Assembly (NCBI RefSeq): GCF_910592395.1
Contig: NC_088314.1
Coordinates: forward strand, 13,828,001-13,892,000
Origin: Lineus longissimus
Taxonomy: Eukaryota > Nemertea > Pilidiophora > Heteronemertea > Lineidae
Length of the DNA stretch: 64,000 nucleotides
Reading direction: 5' to 3'
Part shown: in pieces, positions 46,163-59,400 of the stretch
How positions within the stretch are numbered: the stretch's first letter is position 1
Layout: every line of letters begins with the position of its first letter
Translations under genes and position numbers: made by a program
Notes under the pieces: model-generated
Told to the model about the DNA's origin: nothing
Database searches by the model: none
What the model saw: only the letters and a program-made list of their open reading frames with translations

Positions 46163-46600
46163 TAAACCCAACCGATTCATTCCTGACCGCAGCCACCTCC
46201 CCTCGAGCCCAAAGATGAACTCAACCGATTCATTCCTGACCGCAGCTAGCCCATTATATAGCCTCGATCCGCTACGCTGTACATCGAGCCCATGTGTGAG
46301 CTCGAAAAATGCCAGGAATTCTAGCCCAACAAATTTAAGTTTAAGCCATGAAGAAAAACAGGAAAACCCCTCGGTGTAAAAATAGTTTGACGTCACAAGG
46401 CTAGCCAACCAATCAGGCCATTGTTTCGGCAACAAATCATTTTCGCAATAGGCATAGACCAGTACGAGATAGACCGGGATAGACCAGTACGAAGTATTGG
46501 TCTAGACCGGAGCCATCTCCCCTCGTACTTCCGCCCATCAAACAGAGAAGGATATCGTTGGAAGAATTCTCGTGTAAGGATATTCTCGTTCCTATTTCAG

Positions 46601-46785
46601 CTATCATCAGTTATAGTCTGAATTGACCTCATCCAGACGTGAGGTGGGTATAAGTTCCTCTTTCAGCTATCATCAGTTATAGTCTTTATGGACCTCATTC
46701 TGACGTGAGGTGGTTCTATGAACATTCTCGTTCCTCTTTCAGCTATCATCAGTTATAGTCTGAATGGACCTCATCCAGACGTGAG
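46601..46785 (+). repeat. Triplicated 43-nt microexon of copy D
   Basis: Three 43-nt units with acceptor and donor dinucleotides are separated by 23 and 33 bp. The first has a stop; the second encodes ISYSLYGPHSDV; the third, ISYSLNGPHPDV, keeps the family sequence. Confidence 0.75.
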
Positions 46786-47752
46786 GTGGGTATATGGACT
46801 TACAAGCAATCACGAAAGGAGGTCTCAAACCGACTTGGATGGCCAATATCACTTAATACCTCATGTTCGCTCAAATGATGCAGAGACGAAACATAACAGA
46901 TTCTAATGAGTCAGGGTGCTGTTTCGAGTACCCTGCATTGAGAATTGCTACAAAGGCCATTCATGTCCAAGAATAGTCTCTCTGCCAACATAGATGTTCA
47001 TTTAATCGCCAAGTCCCGAATGTGGCACATAGGCGCTTGATGATATTCGAATCATAGCAGAGCAAAGCGATCGTACCTACAATCAGTTAAAACCCCCACA
47101 CAGAACACATAGAACGCTGGAGATAAAGGAGTGATAGGGTACACCTAAAATTTGAAACAAAAACCAGTATTTGACCACTTTAGGGTCATATTTGGCCAAA
47201 AAGGGTTAAATGGCTATTTTATCTTGAGTGGTTTACATAAGACTGCTGTTTTCGGATTCAGCACACCTGTGTACATTGAATAGGCCGCCGAAACCCTCTT
47301 ACCTAAAATTGTAATCAGAAGCCAGTATTTATTATCAAAATATGCCATTTTTTGCAAAAAAGGGTTAAAAAGGCTATTTTGACTTGAGTGGTGCAAATAA
47401 GACTGTTTTTTCAGAATGAACGCCCCTTTTTACATAGAGTATGCCTGTCAAAACATCCTTACCTAAAATTCTGATTAATGGCCTCTATGTCTTGGAGTGC
47501 TTGTTCTTCAGATTGTGTCAATTATTTATTTCGGAGCTGATCAATCGCAATGAATCTGGTATCTTCACGCACCTGTGATCTACACTACGGATCGTGGACG
47601 AGGTAAACAAGGTGGCGCCCCCTGTTGGCAGTCATGGAACGATGTAGTTACGGAAATCAAGGGCTTTTTCCCCAGTTAATTTTGAAGACAACAACAAAGT
47701 TTCCCGAAGACATCTCCTGTAGCATCCTGAGGAAATCAGGGATTGATGTCTT

Positions 47753-48678
47753 CACGGTGGATAACCGTAGCGGTTTAGCGACCAATATGTACGGTTCAGC
47801 GAACTTCCGTTTTGCTCGAATTTTCAAGGTAGCACACATTTTTACAATTTTCGATAAGTTCCTGTGGTTTAATCCGGTTCTGCTTATAATGCATGCATCA
47901 TCAGTCGTTGTAGTTTACAACAGTATGCCCATATGGTTCTGACTTACAGAAACAGAGCTAATATTCACGTTGAAAGTTAGAAACTTTTGTGAGAAAACGT
48001 CGACGAAAATGCACGGTCTCGTCAAGTAGTTTCTCATACATCCTCCCGGAAAGTGCACTTTATGCTTGTAGGTCTTGTGGCACACCGTGCTCTGTTTTAT
48101 ATGAACCTTGACGTTTATGGATAGGATGTCCATGGAGACGAGACGAACTGGGATTACCATGCCGGTACCGTGTCATGGAGTGCAGCAGTATACCTCAGAA
48201 ACTGAATTTCGACGTAGAGATTTCCTTTGTTAAACCGTACAAGGTGAAGTCGCTGAACCACTCGAGGGTTCGTTAAACATATACGGTCATTGCAGAAATT
48301 GTGAAAATCACGAAAAAAAAGAAAAGAGCAGAATTTCGAATGAAATATCACGAAACACATCCCCAGAGGTTGATTCCATAGCTTTGAAGGGAACCTGACA
48401 GCCTACCGTTAACTAGACAGCGATGACATGGTACCCTACAAAACTTTTTAAAAATTGTAATTAAATAGCCCTATAAACGACACAAACCATCGCGTTATGA
48501 TCTGAAGGATAGTAAATTGTATCTAGCAAAAGCCCAGGCCGCTACATCGCAAATATTTATCCATATCTTCCATATTTTACTATACTGATTTTCAACTCAC
48601 GTCATCTGCTAGAGTTCATAAGCGACTGTTCCTTGAACCGTCCATTTGGTCGCTGAACCGTTGCGATCATCCACCGTG
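47753..48678. mobile_element. Internally deleted zinc-finger TIR element in copy D
   Basis: The termini and insertion site are the same as in C and F, but only 926 bp long. It keeps one zinc-finger-like segment (about 47985-48090). Confidence 0.7.
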
Positions 48679-51573
48679 GTTAGCAGGGCCGGAGAACGTT
48701 AACCAATGATTTCGTGATAGCGTGAAGTAACATGATTTTTTTTTCATTATCTTGTTCATTATTTGTTCCTCATTCAGAATCACTGGAAACGCCGATTACG
48801 TTCACTCAGTCATATTTCGGTCTGTCTTGGCATTTAGGGACAACACGGCAAGGATCACAATTCCAAGATTCGAAATGAGGGGCTTTAGTTTCTCTATAGC
48901 TCTTTATATTTACATACTCCAACATAATAGAATGGCGGTGCTACTATGTGACTGGAGAATACCACACCAGTTTTGGATTCGTTTTTGACGAAAAGAATTA
49001 CTATTTAGACTCTTTCAGGCTCCTCATATAAATCTCATTCGCTTGCAATACAAAAATAAAGATACCTTATTAAACCTGCTAGTGTGGACATCTGTCGTTG
49101 TGACTTGGGACCGTCGAGAGCGTACAGCAGCGATGTATGTGAATGGTCAAGTTGTCCATAGGCAACATGTCATGAGAAGTAACCTGGACAGTGTTTACAA
49201 CAAGCATGAGCGGTATCAGCTCGGATGGAAGGGGGATGAGCACCATCATCAAAGCAGGGAAACTGGTGTGTTTATCGGATCCATGAGTAGCCTCCGTGTT
49301 TATCACCATGCACTTTCTCGAAGCAATGTCAAGAAGTTCCATAGCGCCAGTAGGTAAACGCGATGACATAACGGAGCCTTAACGGTTTTTTAACTTTTTC
49401 CTGATTTATCTGACAAAAATCCGACAAAGTCCGACTTTTCCCTGAGAGGTCGGATTTTTTAAAAACATGTGATATAAAGTGTGAAACACACACCCAGAGT
49501 GACCCAAAGTGTGAATACCAATTAGCTCACTCAATTAGGTAACCTCATCAACAGCATTTAAGATAGTCCTTTGATTTTCATAGCCCTATTTTTGGAAGCC
49601 CTGATATTATGAAAGGTTTTTTAAAAAGCCGTCCCATTCAGGGAAAAGTCGGACATTGTCGGACTTTTGTCAGATAAATTAGGAAAAAGTAATAGTGATA
49701 TAAGTTATGACATCTTGACCCTCAATGCTCAGCTTACAGACAATGCACGTCAATACATTGACGTAAAGTAAAGCATGCACTTATATGCAATCTACTTCCA
49801 AATGAAGTTGATCGGCTATTACCTGACCGTCGCCATTGCTCGATCAGCGGTCTGATATCACGGCAAGAGACAGCTTGTTTGTGTCCCATTCAAAACCACA
49901 ATACACTTCTTCTTCGAATCGGGTATTGCATTAAAATACTCGATACGGCGAGGCTGAAGTCACAAACTCTTCAACAGAACCCCAATAGGTAGCTGGCTAA
50001 AATCTTTACGTTTTGTTTGTTCAGTCGTCGTTGATAGAGGGAAGTACATCCGGACAAATACGGACAGAAGCTTATATGACGTATCTGGCCCGATAGAAAC
50101 AGCAACACGACGCACACCAATAAGTTGCATTGCGTATTGTAAATCGCGGAATATTCCTTGCAAACATGCTATTTTCTCGCAAAAGGCAAAGAAATGTGAG
50201 CTTTTCTCAAAGTCGATTTACGTTTTTCAAATAAGAACTAACTTAAAGGCAGAGGTTAAAACAGGATTTCACTACAAGCTAAAAGTGGAGGCCATGTAAT
50301 TAATGAATAATTTGGCCATGTAATGATTGAAAAGAGTTGCTTCTATCTGATGAGCAGCATAACAAATTTCCAGTGATACAGATAGAAAAGCCAAAAGTCG
50401 TCAGTATACTCGGCGACGAAGGAATTACCTTTACTGGTATCATCAGTTGCGACGTGGTACTATCGGCATAACCTTGTGCACGTGTGGAACATCACAATAA
50501 ATTTACTAGTAGAGGCTTTTCCGACTTCTTAACAGTTTCTCTAACTTTGTCCTGATTTAGCCGACAAAAGTCCGACATTGTCCGACTTTTCCCAGAAAGG
50601 AAAAAAAACGGTGAAAAATATCAGGGCTTCCCAAAATAGGGCATTAAAGATCAAAGGCCTCGCTTTCCAAAATAGGGCATTAGAGATCAATGGCCTGTGT
50701 TGGATGGGGTTAATGAGGTGACCTAATTGAGTGAGCTAATTAGTATTTACACTTAGGGTCACTCATAGGTCTTTGATCCTTATTAATGCCCTAGTCGCCA
50801 ACTCTACTACTTTTTGAAAACATTCGGCCTGAATCACCGATCATAAATAAATGCATATAAGACATTATTTTGGTGACTTCTGCGGCATCTGACCCCCCCC
50901 CCCCCCCCCCGCTGCCCAGCTAGCTTTGCCTAATGCTGGTAATGGTGATCATAAGTCAACCTCACAATTGTGCCATCATGATGTTTCATTTTAACACTTA
51001 TTGATCTTCATGACGAAATATGCAGCAATCGATAGTCTGGTATATATACAACAATCTATAAGACATACTTATAGGCCTTTTAAGTTTGCATAGTTGGCTC
51101 ACCGAACAGCGCTGATTAACGTTCCTCAATGCATAATTGAAGATCAAATCACTGAGACGTCGATGATAATCGGGTTTCTTATGCGGAAACGCCCAGCATG
51201 AAACGCCTGCTGCATTTCAATTTGTGGCTGCCAATCATCATTTCCCTCGTAACAGAGGCAATCTTACATCAAATTATGAAGCGTGAGTACAACCATCAAC
51301 ACACTCAGTGCTTTCTCTCTTCCTCGATATTTTCTCTTTAAAGATGAACCCAACCGATTCATTCCTGACTGCCGCCACCGCCCCCTCGAGCTTCCGCCCA
51401 CCAAAGTTGAGCTTGGGTCTCACTAGCCAGCGGTGGACCCCGCTGGGCGAGACGTCAGACCTACCCAGACCCTGAAAATGGTCAAAACTTACATCAGAAT
51501 TGCCCGACTTGGGACCAAGGAGCGGGTTTATATGCTATGTAAAGGAGATTTTTGAGGCACAAGAGCTGACCTC

Positions 51574-52412
51574 GACGCAAGGGCCCAAAGCGCCGCGTAG
51601 CGGCAAAAAACGAAGCTGGCGAAACATTTATAACGGGTCACCGTCACTTATTATTGGACTTATAGCGCATTTACGGGGTTGCAACTATTTTGCTTTATAG
51701 TGTCACCAGGAAAGAAAAGCATGCGACCTAACGCCGATCTGTTTGTATAAAGTGATAATTGGAAGCTATATACATGTAGTAGGAAATATCAATAAAATAA
51801 TCATTCCATGTCGTCTTTTGAGGGCATTTTTGATTGTAAAAAATATATGTGTACGTCACCGGAGTCTCTGCAATGATAATTTTATCACAGCAGTCTCGCG
51901 CAAGTAGAAGTTCTTTACCTATTAGTTCTTCACTTATTAGTCTCAATGTCTGGCGCAAAGCCAGACGTTTTCCATTACGATTTCACTACGATGTTTGACA
52001 AGAAGGAGCAGTGCGCGAGATATGCTAATGAGCAGACTTCCCTCGCTTGAGTTTCGGAAGAATGTTCCATATCGCGCTAAGCTGACCACTGCTGACCATG
52101 ACAGGCGTGCATTGGACTGGTACAGGTTGGAACTGAACATTGAATATGCTGGTGGTGACGCTTTCTGATGAAAAGTTGGTCGTGACTGATGCAGTATCCT
52201 AGGACTTGTCCACAGCATCGTTCAATCATTGCTCTCTGAGCTGGCTTGATTCTGTACTTACCCAAATACTGAGACCAAATGCCTGTTGACTGTGCTTTAA
52301 GAGAGACTGCCGCCATGCCTAGTCTCTCTTAAAGCACAGTCAACAGACACCAACCCCCTCAGACTCAGAAACCACAAACGCCCAACCCTTCCTGCTACCT
52401 TAATACTTCTGG
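51574..52412. mobile_element. 839-bp insertion, inverted copy of 25059-25883
   Basis: The empty site is preserved in copy B at 34354 (GACCTC/CATAAGATAACC). Termini GACGCAAGGGCCC and CTTAATACTTCTGG. It contains a perfect stem of about 25 bp at about 52277-52343 (TGTTGACTGTGCTTTAAGAG and on; 12-nt loop). There is a 6-bp length difference from the other copy near 51770; otherwise they are nearly identical. Confidence 0.75.
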
Positions 52413-53141
52413 ATAAGATAACCCGATATTAGTACTTTGGAGGTTCATTGCCAAAAGTGTAACCCATCTAAGCTTGTTTCGCTATATGGCCCAGAACACG
52501 AACGAAGAAAATTCGCCCTCAATGAACTTGGACAAATCTCGCCCCGCGGCTTGGACGTATATTCGGCTATGAGGCCCAACTTGAGTGGCGGCGTGGTCCT
52601 AAACTCACAGAAGAGTGCCTCATAAAATCACCAAAGCATCCTCTGTAGATGGAAATTATGATCATGACGTTTAAGTAAGTAGTATTTGGAATAGGATAGG
52701 CCCATACATTAACATGGAGACGGGATGCGCCTGAAGAACTGTATTTTTGAGGTAGGACAAAAGGCGGCCACGTATCCACTTGCTAGTGAGACCTTCACAG
52801 ATATAATTGGAAGATTCTCGTTCCTCTTTCAGCAATCGTCAGTTATAGCCTCAACGAACCTCATCCAGACGTGAGGTATATAGGCTTTAAGATATACATG
52901 TACAAGAAATTACGAAAGTAGGTCTCAAACCGACTTGGATGACTAATATAACTTACCAATTGTCCGCTCAACCGATGTAGAGACGAATCATACCAGATCC
53001 TAAGGAATAAGTTTGCCGCTTCGAGTAGTCTGCATCGAGAATGGCTTCATAGACCATTCTCCAAGCAGATCTAATGTCTAGGATTATGATCTCTCTGCCG
53101 ACACAGATTTCTATCAAACCGCGAAGCCCGGGATGTGGCAC

Positions 53142-53940
53142 TGTTGTCATGGTTGGGTTCTTCACCAATTTGTTATCATGGTCGTTCTCCACCAGTTCGT
53201 TATCATGGTCGTTGGCCTGGGATCCTCCTTACACTCCTTGCATGGTGACAGTCAGACATGTCAGAGATACCATCCTTTCATGCTTTCCTGGGGACTATAT
53301 CGATAGGTAGGTGACCTGGGATCGTAGGAAGACAAAGGCAGAAGCCAGACCTTGTGGACACGATTTATTACTTTATGTACTACATCTCGACTCTTACGTG
53401 TAATCCCTTATTGACTAGAGTTCTTTCTTGGTTCTCCCGAGTTCTCGTGGGTTCTGTTAAGTTATCCTCCGGGTTCTCTGAGGGGTTCTCTTGAGGGAAA
53501 GGAGACCTCCAGATTTATACATTAGGTTTGTTTGTTACAATGTTACCCAGGCGATGATGAGACTCTCTCCCTGGTACAAGTGACGTGGCTGGTCCCTCGA
53601 AACGGGCTAAGTTGTGTCTGTCGCGTCATCTTGCATCATTGGATTAATGAATCAACATCGCCTCCCTCGATAAGAAAAGCCAAACTCGAATAACCTCACG
53701 TACTGTATATACCGTAGATCTTAAAAGTACACATTATGTTTTACTTGTGCTTTGTATCGTTTACCTTTCCCTAGTTGCTACAATATAAAAGTTATTTTTA
53801 TCATTTCGTTTTAAACTTGAAAAGAATGCAATTAAAGTTGTTTAATTGAGAGGCCACAAATTTAGCTCATTTGCAAAAACACTCCCACTTAAAGGTGAAC
53901 GGGCCTCATAATTTGAAAGGAGACACCCATCATTCTCACA
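53142..53940. mobile_element. Solo LTR, 799 bp, in intron 2 of copy E
   Basis: It begins TGTTGTCATGG and ends CTCACA, with GCAC on both sides (53138-53141 and 53941-53944). Copies B and F have one uninterrupted GCAC at this place. TG...CA ends and a 4-bp duplication mark an LTR left by recombination. It is not visibly the same family as the Gypsy element at the left edge. Confidence 0.8.
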
Positions 53941-56478
53941 GCACAGGCTCTTGATGATATTCGAATCATAGCAGAGCATAGCTATCGTACCTACAAGAAT
54001 AACCCCAACACAGATCACATAGAACTCTTGAAATAAACGAGTTAATTAATATTCGTTTTGGAGCTAATCGAACGCTATGAATCTCTTTGTGATCTACTCT
54101 ACGGATCGTGGACGAGGTAAACAAGGTGGCGCCACCTGTTGGCAACCATGGAACGATGTAATTACGGAAATCAAGGGCTTTTACCCCAGTTAATTTTGAG
54201 GACAAGAACACAGTTTCCCGAAGACATCTCTTGTAGCATCCTGAGGAAATTAGGGATTAATGTTAGCTGGGCCAGAGAACATTAACCAATGGTTTCCTCA
54301 GGAAGCTCTCAACTAGCGTGAAGTATTAACTTGATTTTCTTTTTTATTATTGGTTCATTATTCAGAATCACTGGTAACGCAGCTTACGTTCACTCAGTCA
54401 TATTCCGGTCTGTCTTGACAATTAGGGACAACACGGCAAGGGTCAGAATTCCAAGATTCGAAATGAGGGGCTTTAGTTTCACTATAGTTTTTTTATATAT
54501 ACATACTCCAACATAATAGAAGGGCGGTGCTACTATGTGACTGGAGAAGACCAAACCAGTTTGGGCTTTATTATTCACGAATCAAATTTGGGTTTCAACT
54601 CCGTCAGACTTATCATAAAGTTATCATTCACCTAAAATGCAAAATTAAAGACACCTTATTAAACTTGCTACGGTGGACATCTGTTGTTCTGACTAGGGAC
54701 CGTCGAGAGCGTACAGCAGCGATGTATGTGAATGGTCAAGTTGTCCATAGGCAACATGTCATGGGAAGTAACCTGGAAAGTATTTACAACAAGCATGAGC
54801 GGTATCAGCTCGGATGGAAGGGGGATGAGCACGGTGGAGTGGGTGTGTTTATCGGCTCCATGAGTAACATCCATGTTTATCACCATGCACTTTCTCCAAG
54901 CAATGTCAAGAAGCTCCATAGCGCCAGTAGGTGTACGCGATGTTATAACTTTTATCACCAGTAGGAGTCTTGACGATTTTTCTAACTTTTTCCTGATTTA
55001 TCTGACAAAAGTCCGACAATGTCCGACTTTTCCCTGAAAGTTTGGATTTTTTAAAACCTATGATAATACCAGGGCTTCCCAGAATAGGTCAATAAAGATT
55101 GAATGGGGTTAATGAGGTGTGAGCCAAACACTCAGAGTGACCCAAAGTGTGAATACTAATTAGCTCACTCAAGTAGGTAACCTAATGCCACTGACCATCG
55201 CTATTGCTCGATCAGTGGTCTGATATCTCGGCTAGTGTAGCGTGTTTGTTTCTCATTCAAAACCACAATATACTTCTTCCTCGAATCGAGTATTGTATTA
55301 AAATACGAGGCTGAAGTCAGAAACTCTTCAACAGAACCCCAATAGGTAGCTGGCTAAATTCTTTACGTTTTGTTTTTTCAGTCGTCGTTGATAGAGGGAA
55401 GTACATCCGGACAAACACGGACAGAAGCTTATATGACGTATCTGGCCCGATTGAAACAGCAACACGACGCACACCAATAAGCTGCATTGCGTATTGTAAA
55501 TCGCGGATTGTTCCTTGCAAACATGCTATTTTCTCGCAGAAAACGATGAATTGTGAGCTTTTCTCAAAGTTGATTTATGTTTTACAAATAAGAACTAACT
55601 TAAAGGCAGAGGTTAAAACAGGATTTCACTACAAGCTAAAAGTGGAGGCCATGTAAGTAATGAATAATTTGGCCATGTAATGAGTGAAAAGAGTTGCTTC
55701 TATCTGATGAGCGGTATAACAAGTTTCTACGAGGAATATTTTTATCACTCAGTCATACCATACCCATGCATCTTGACCACAAGATTTCAATGTTTCTGAA
55801 AGTACTTGAAATTTTAGCGATAAACAATGGGTGAGCCTATGTGAACCAGACCAGACCAGCCAACGAATGTCTAGCGCCCTATCACTGCTTGGAGATGAAG
55901 ACAGATTACGGACACCACATGGTCGAAGACGATGGGGGCTGCCTGCTGCGCATGAAGTCGACTGGTCATGTGCGTAGCTGGTCTTTTGGTCGGGGAGGCT
56001 CTCTTGGGGCAGGGTGGCTAATTGACACTTTTTGAAAACATTCGGCCTGAATCACCGATCATAAATATATACATGTAAGACATTATTTTGGTGACTTCTG
56101 CGGCGTCTGACACCCCCTCCCCCCGCTGCCCAGCTAGCTTTGCCTAATGCTGGTAATGGTGATCATAAGTCAACCTCACAAATGTGCCATCATGATGTTT
56201 GATTTTAACACTTATTGATCTTTATGACGAAATATGCAGCAATCGATAGTCTCATATATATTTAACAATCTATATGACAAACTTATAGGCCTTTGAAAGT
56301 TTGCCTCGTTGGCTCACCGAACAGAGCATTATACAATGGACACTATTTTTGTGCTACAAGCATCATCACTTTTAATTTGGCTAACTGATCAACGTTCCTC
56401 AATGCATATAGGATCACTCAGATCACATCTGTATCACACGTCGATGATAATCGGGTTTCTTCTACGGAAATTACAAGC

Positions 56479-59400
56479 ATGCAACGTCTGCTGCATACCC
56501 GTTTGTGGCTATCAATCACGATTACCTTGGTGACAGCGTCAATCCGGCGTCAAAATATGGAGCATGAGTACCACTATATACATACTTAGTGCTCTCTATC
56601 GCATTTCCCCACTCTTACTCGATATTTTCTCTTCAAAGATGAACCCAACAGATTCATTCCTGATCGCAGCCACCCCCCCCCCCCCCTCGAGCCCAAAGAT
56701 GAACTCAACCGATTCATTCCTGACCGCAGCTACCCCATTATATAGCCTCGATTCGCTACGCTGTACATCGAGCGCATGTGTGAACTCGAAAAAAGCCAGG
56801 AATTCTAGCCCAAACGCATTAAAACTTAAGCCATGATGAAAAACAGGAAAACCACTCGGTGTCAAAATAATTTGACGTTACAAGGCTAACCAACCAGGCC
56901 ACTATTCGGCAACCAATCATTTTCGCAATAGGCACCTCGCACTTCGTCCCTTTTTGGAATGAAGTATTGGTCTAGACCGCAGCCACCTCCCCTCGTACTT
57001 CCGCCCGTCAAACAGAGAAGGATATCGTTGGAAGAATTCTCGTCTAAGGACATTCTCGTTCCTATTTCAGCTATCATCAGTTATAGTCTGAATGGACCTC
57101 ATTCAGACGTGAGGTGGTTCTATGAACATTCTCGTTCCTCTTTCAGCAATCATCAGTTATAGTCTGAATGGACCTCATCCAGACGTGAGGTGGGTATATG
57201 GACTTACAAGCAATCACGAAAGGAGGTCTGCCGCTTCGAGTACCCTGCATTGAGAATGGCTTCAAAGGCCATTCATGTCCAAGAATAGTCTCTCTGCCAA
57301 CGTAGATGTTCATTAAATCGCCAAGTCCCGGATGTGGCACATTGGCGCTTGATGATATTCGAATCATAGCAGAGCAAAGCGATCGTACCTACAATCAGAC
57401 ACCCCCACACAGAACACATAGAACGCTGGAGATAAAGGAGTGATAGGGTGCACCTAAAATTTGGAATAAAAACCAGTATTTGACCACTTAGGGTCATATT
57501 TGGCCAAAAAGTGTTAAAATGGCTATTTTAACTTTAGTGGTTCAGCATCAGCACACCTGTCTACATTGAATAGGCCTGCCGATCGCGAAACCACCTTACC
57601 TAAAATTCTAATCAGAAGCCAGTAAATATGTATTTAATATCAAAATATAGCATTTTTTGCAAAAAAAAGGTTAAAATGGCTATTTTGTCTCGAGTGGTGC
57701 AAATAAGACTGCTATTTTAGAATGAACGCCCCTTTTTACAAAGAGTAATCCTGTCAAAACATCCTCACCTAAAATTCTGATTAAAGGCCACTGTATCTTG
57801 AAGTATTTGTTATTCAGATTGTGTCAATTATTTATTTAGGAGCTGATCAATCGCTATGAATCTGGTATCTTCACGCACCTGTGATCTACTCTACGGATCG
57901 TTGACGAGGTATTAAACAAGGTGGCGCCCCCTGTTGGCAGTCATGGAACGATGTAGTTACGGAAATCAAGGGCTTTTTCCCCAGTTAATTTTGAGGACAA
58001 CAACAAAGTTTCCCGAAGACATCTTCTGTAGCATCCTGAGGAAATCAGGGATTAATGTCATCACGGTGGATAACCGTAGCGGTTTAGCGACCAATATGTA
58101 CGGTTCAGCGAACTTCTGTTTTGCTCGAATTTTCAAGGTAGCACACATTTTTACAATTTTTGGTAAGTTCCTGTGGTTTAATCCGGTTCTGCATATAATG
58201 CATGCATCATTAGTCGTTGTAGTTTACATCAGTATGCCCATCTGGTTCTGACTTAGAGAAAAAGAGCTAATATTCACGTTGAAAGTTGGAACTTTGATGA
58301 TCTTCAAAGACATCATTTTATGGCGAAGCGTCTGATTAAATTGACGCAATTTTTGCATGGCTATCATGTACTACAAAGCTAACAATAAAGACTGACGAAG
58401 TAACAAGTAATATGCATGCCCTTTTGCTGAGATACATTGCAAAATATGTTGACTTCATGAAAGTGTACGATGTTTAGCGATATTACTGTACACCGGTTTA
58501 GCAATGTAACGCACTGAAAGTGTACGGGTTGTATGGTTCAACGATTAAAAATTATTTATCGCATTTCACTCGTAATATGGCCCTGACAGTCATAATTCCC
58601 AATCTAAAAGGTAACTTTACTACCAATAGTCGATCGTTTTTGCCTTCGAGGCGTGGGAATTGTCTTCAATTAGCCAAATATTTTACTCTATTTCAGGAGC
58701 AACTTTTGTGAGAAAACGTCGACGAAAATGCACGGTCTCGTCGAGCAGTTTCTCATACACAATCACTGAAAGTGCACTTTATGCTTGTAGGTCTTGTGGC
58801 ACACCGTATACTCTGTTTTATATGAACCTGGACGTTTATGGATAGGATGACCATGGAGACGAGAAGAACTGGGATTACCATGCCGGTACCGTGTCATGGA
58901 GTGCTGCAGTATACGTCTGAAACTGAATTTTAACGAACATATTGCCTTTGTTAAACCGCACAAGGTGAAGTCGCTGAACCACTCGAGGGTTCGCTGAACA
59001 TGAACGGTCATTGCAAAAATCGGTCAAAATCACGGAAAAAAATTAAGAAAAGAGCAGAATTGCGAATGAAACACCACGAAACACATGCCCAGAGGATGAT
59101 TCCAAAGCTTTGAAGGGAACCTGACGGCCTACCGTTAACAAGACAGCGATGACATGGTACCCTACTAAACTTGTTTAAAATTTCAGGAGCAATGTTTCTT
59201 CAGAACTTTTGTGAGAAAACGTCGACGAAAATGCACGATCTCGTCGAGCAGTATCTCATACACCATTCCGGAGAGTGCACTTTATGCTTGTAGGTCTTGT
59301 CGCACATCGCACACTTGTAAAGGTTCTCACCAGTGCTATCTTTGACGTATCTTGTGCTGATTGAGCGTCCATTTTACACACACGTCGTATACCAGTGCTT

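Larger units (their letters stand above)
45704..50299 (+). pseudogene. Array copy D: secreted LamG-PAN gene, nonsense codon in exon 3, three microexons
   Basis: Exons 45704-45797, then 46601-46643, 46667-46709 or 46743-46785, then 48778-49349 and 50025-50299. With one microexon the lengths sum to 984, a multiple of three. The exon-1 donor GTGAGT is intact. The first microexon contains TGA in place of the Gly codon. Exon 3 has a TGA at 48986-48988 where C and F have TCA; the frame is otherwise open and includes an insertion rich in His (EHHHQSRET). Exon 4 is open with NIPCKHAIFSQ. One nonsense change in exon 3 is the main lesion. Confidence 0.75.
51198..55656 (+). pseudogene. Array copy E: secreted LamG-PAN gene, 1-nt frameshift in exon 3
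   Basis: Exons 51198-51282, 52833-52875, 54366-54926 and 55382-55656; lengths sum to 964, not a multiple of three. Exon 1 (MKRLLHFNLWLPIIISLVTE) is almost the same as in B. A T-run at about 54488-54494 has one base more than in its paralogues, shifting the frame after FTIV. Downstream the LamG signature is intact except that the Trp before the DRR motif is Arg. Intron 1 contains the 839-bp insertion and intron 2 a solo LTR. A homopolymer error in the assembly could also explain the shift. Confidence 0.7.

Noticed and set aside
55841-56035. Possible extra exon downstream of exon 4 (DDGGCLLRMKSTGH text, also near 33.45, 37.58, 45.2 and 62.6 kb)
   Set aside because: The frame is not kept between units (27-bp and 1-2 bp differences, several stops), and no suitable splice sites were seen. 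Treated as non-coding spacer.
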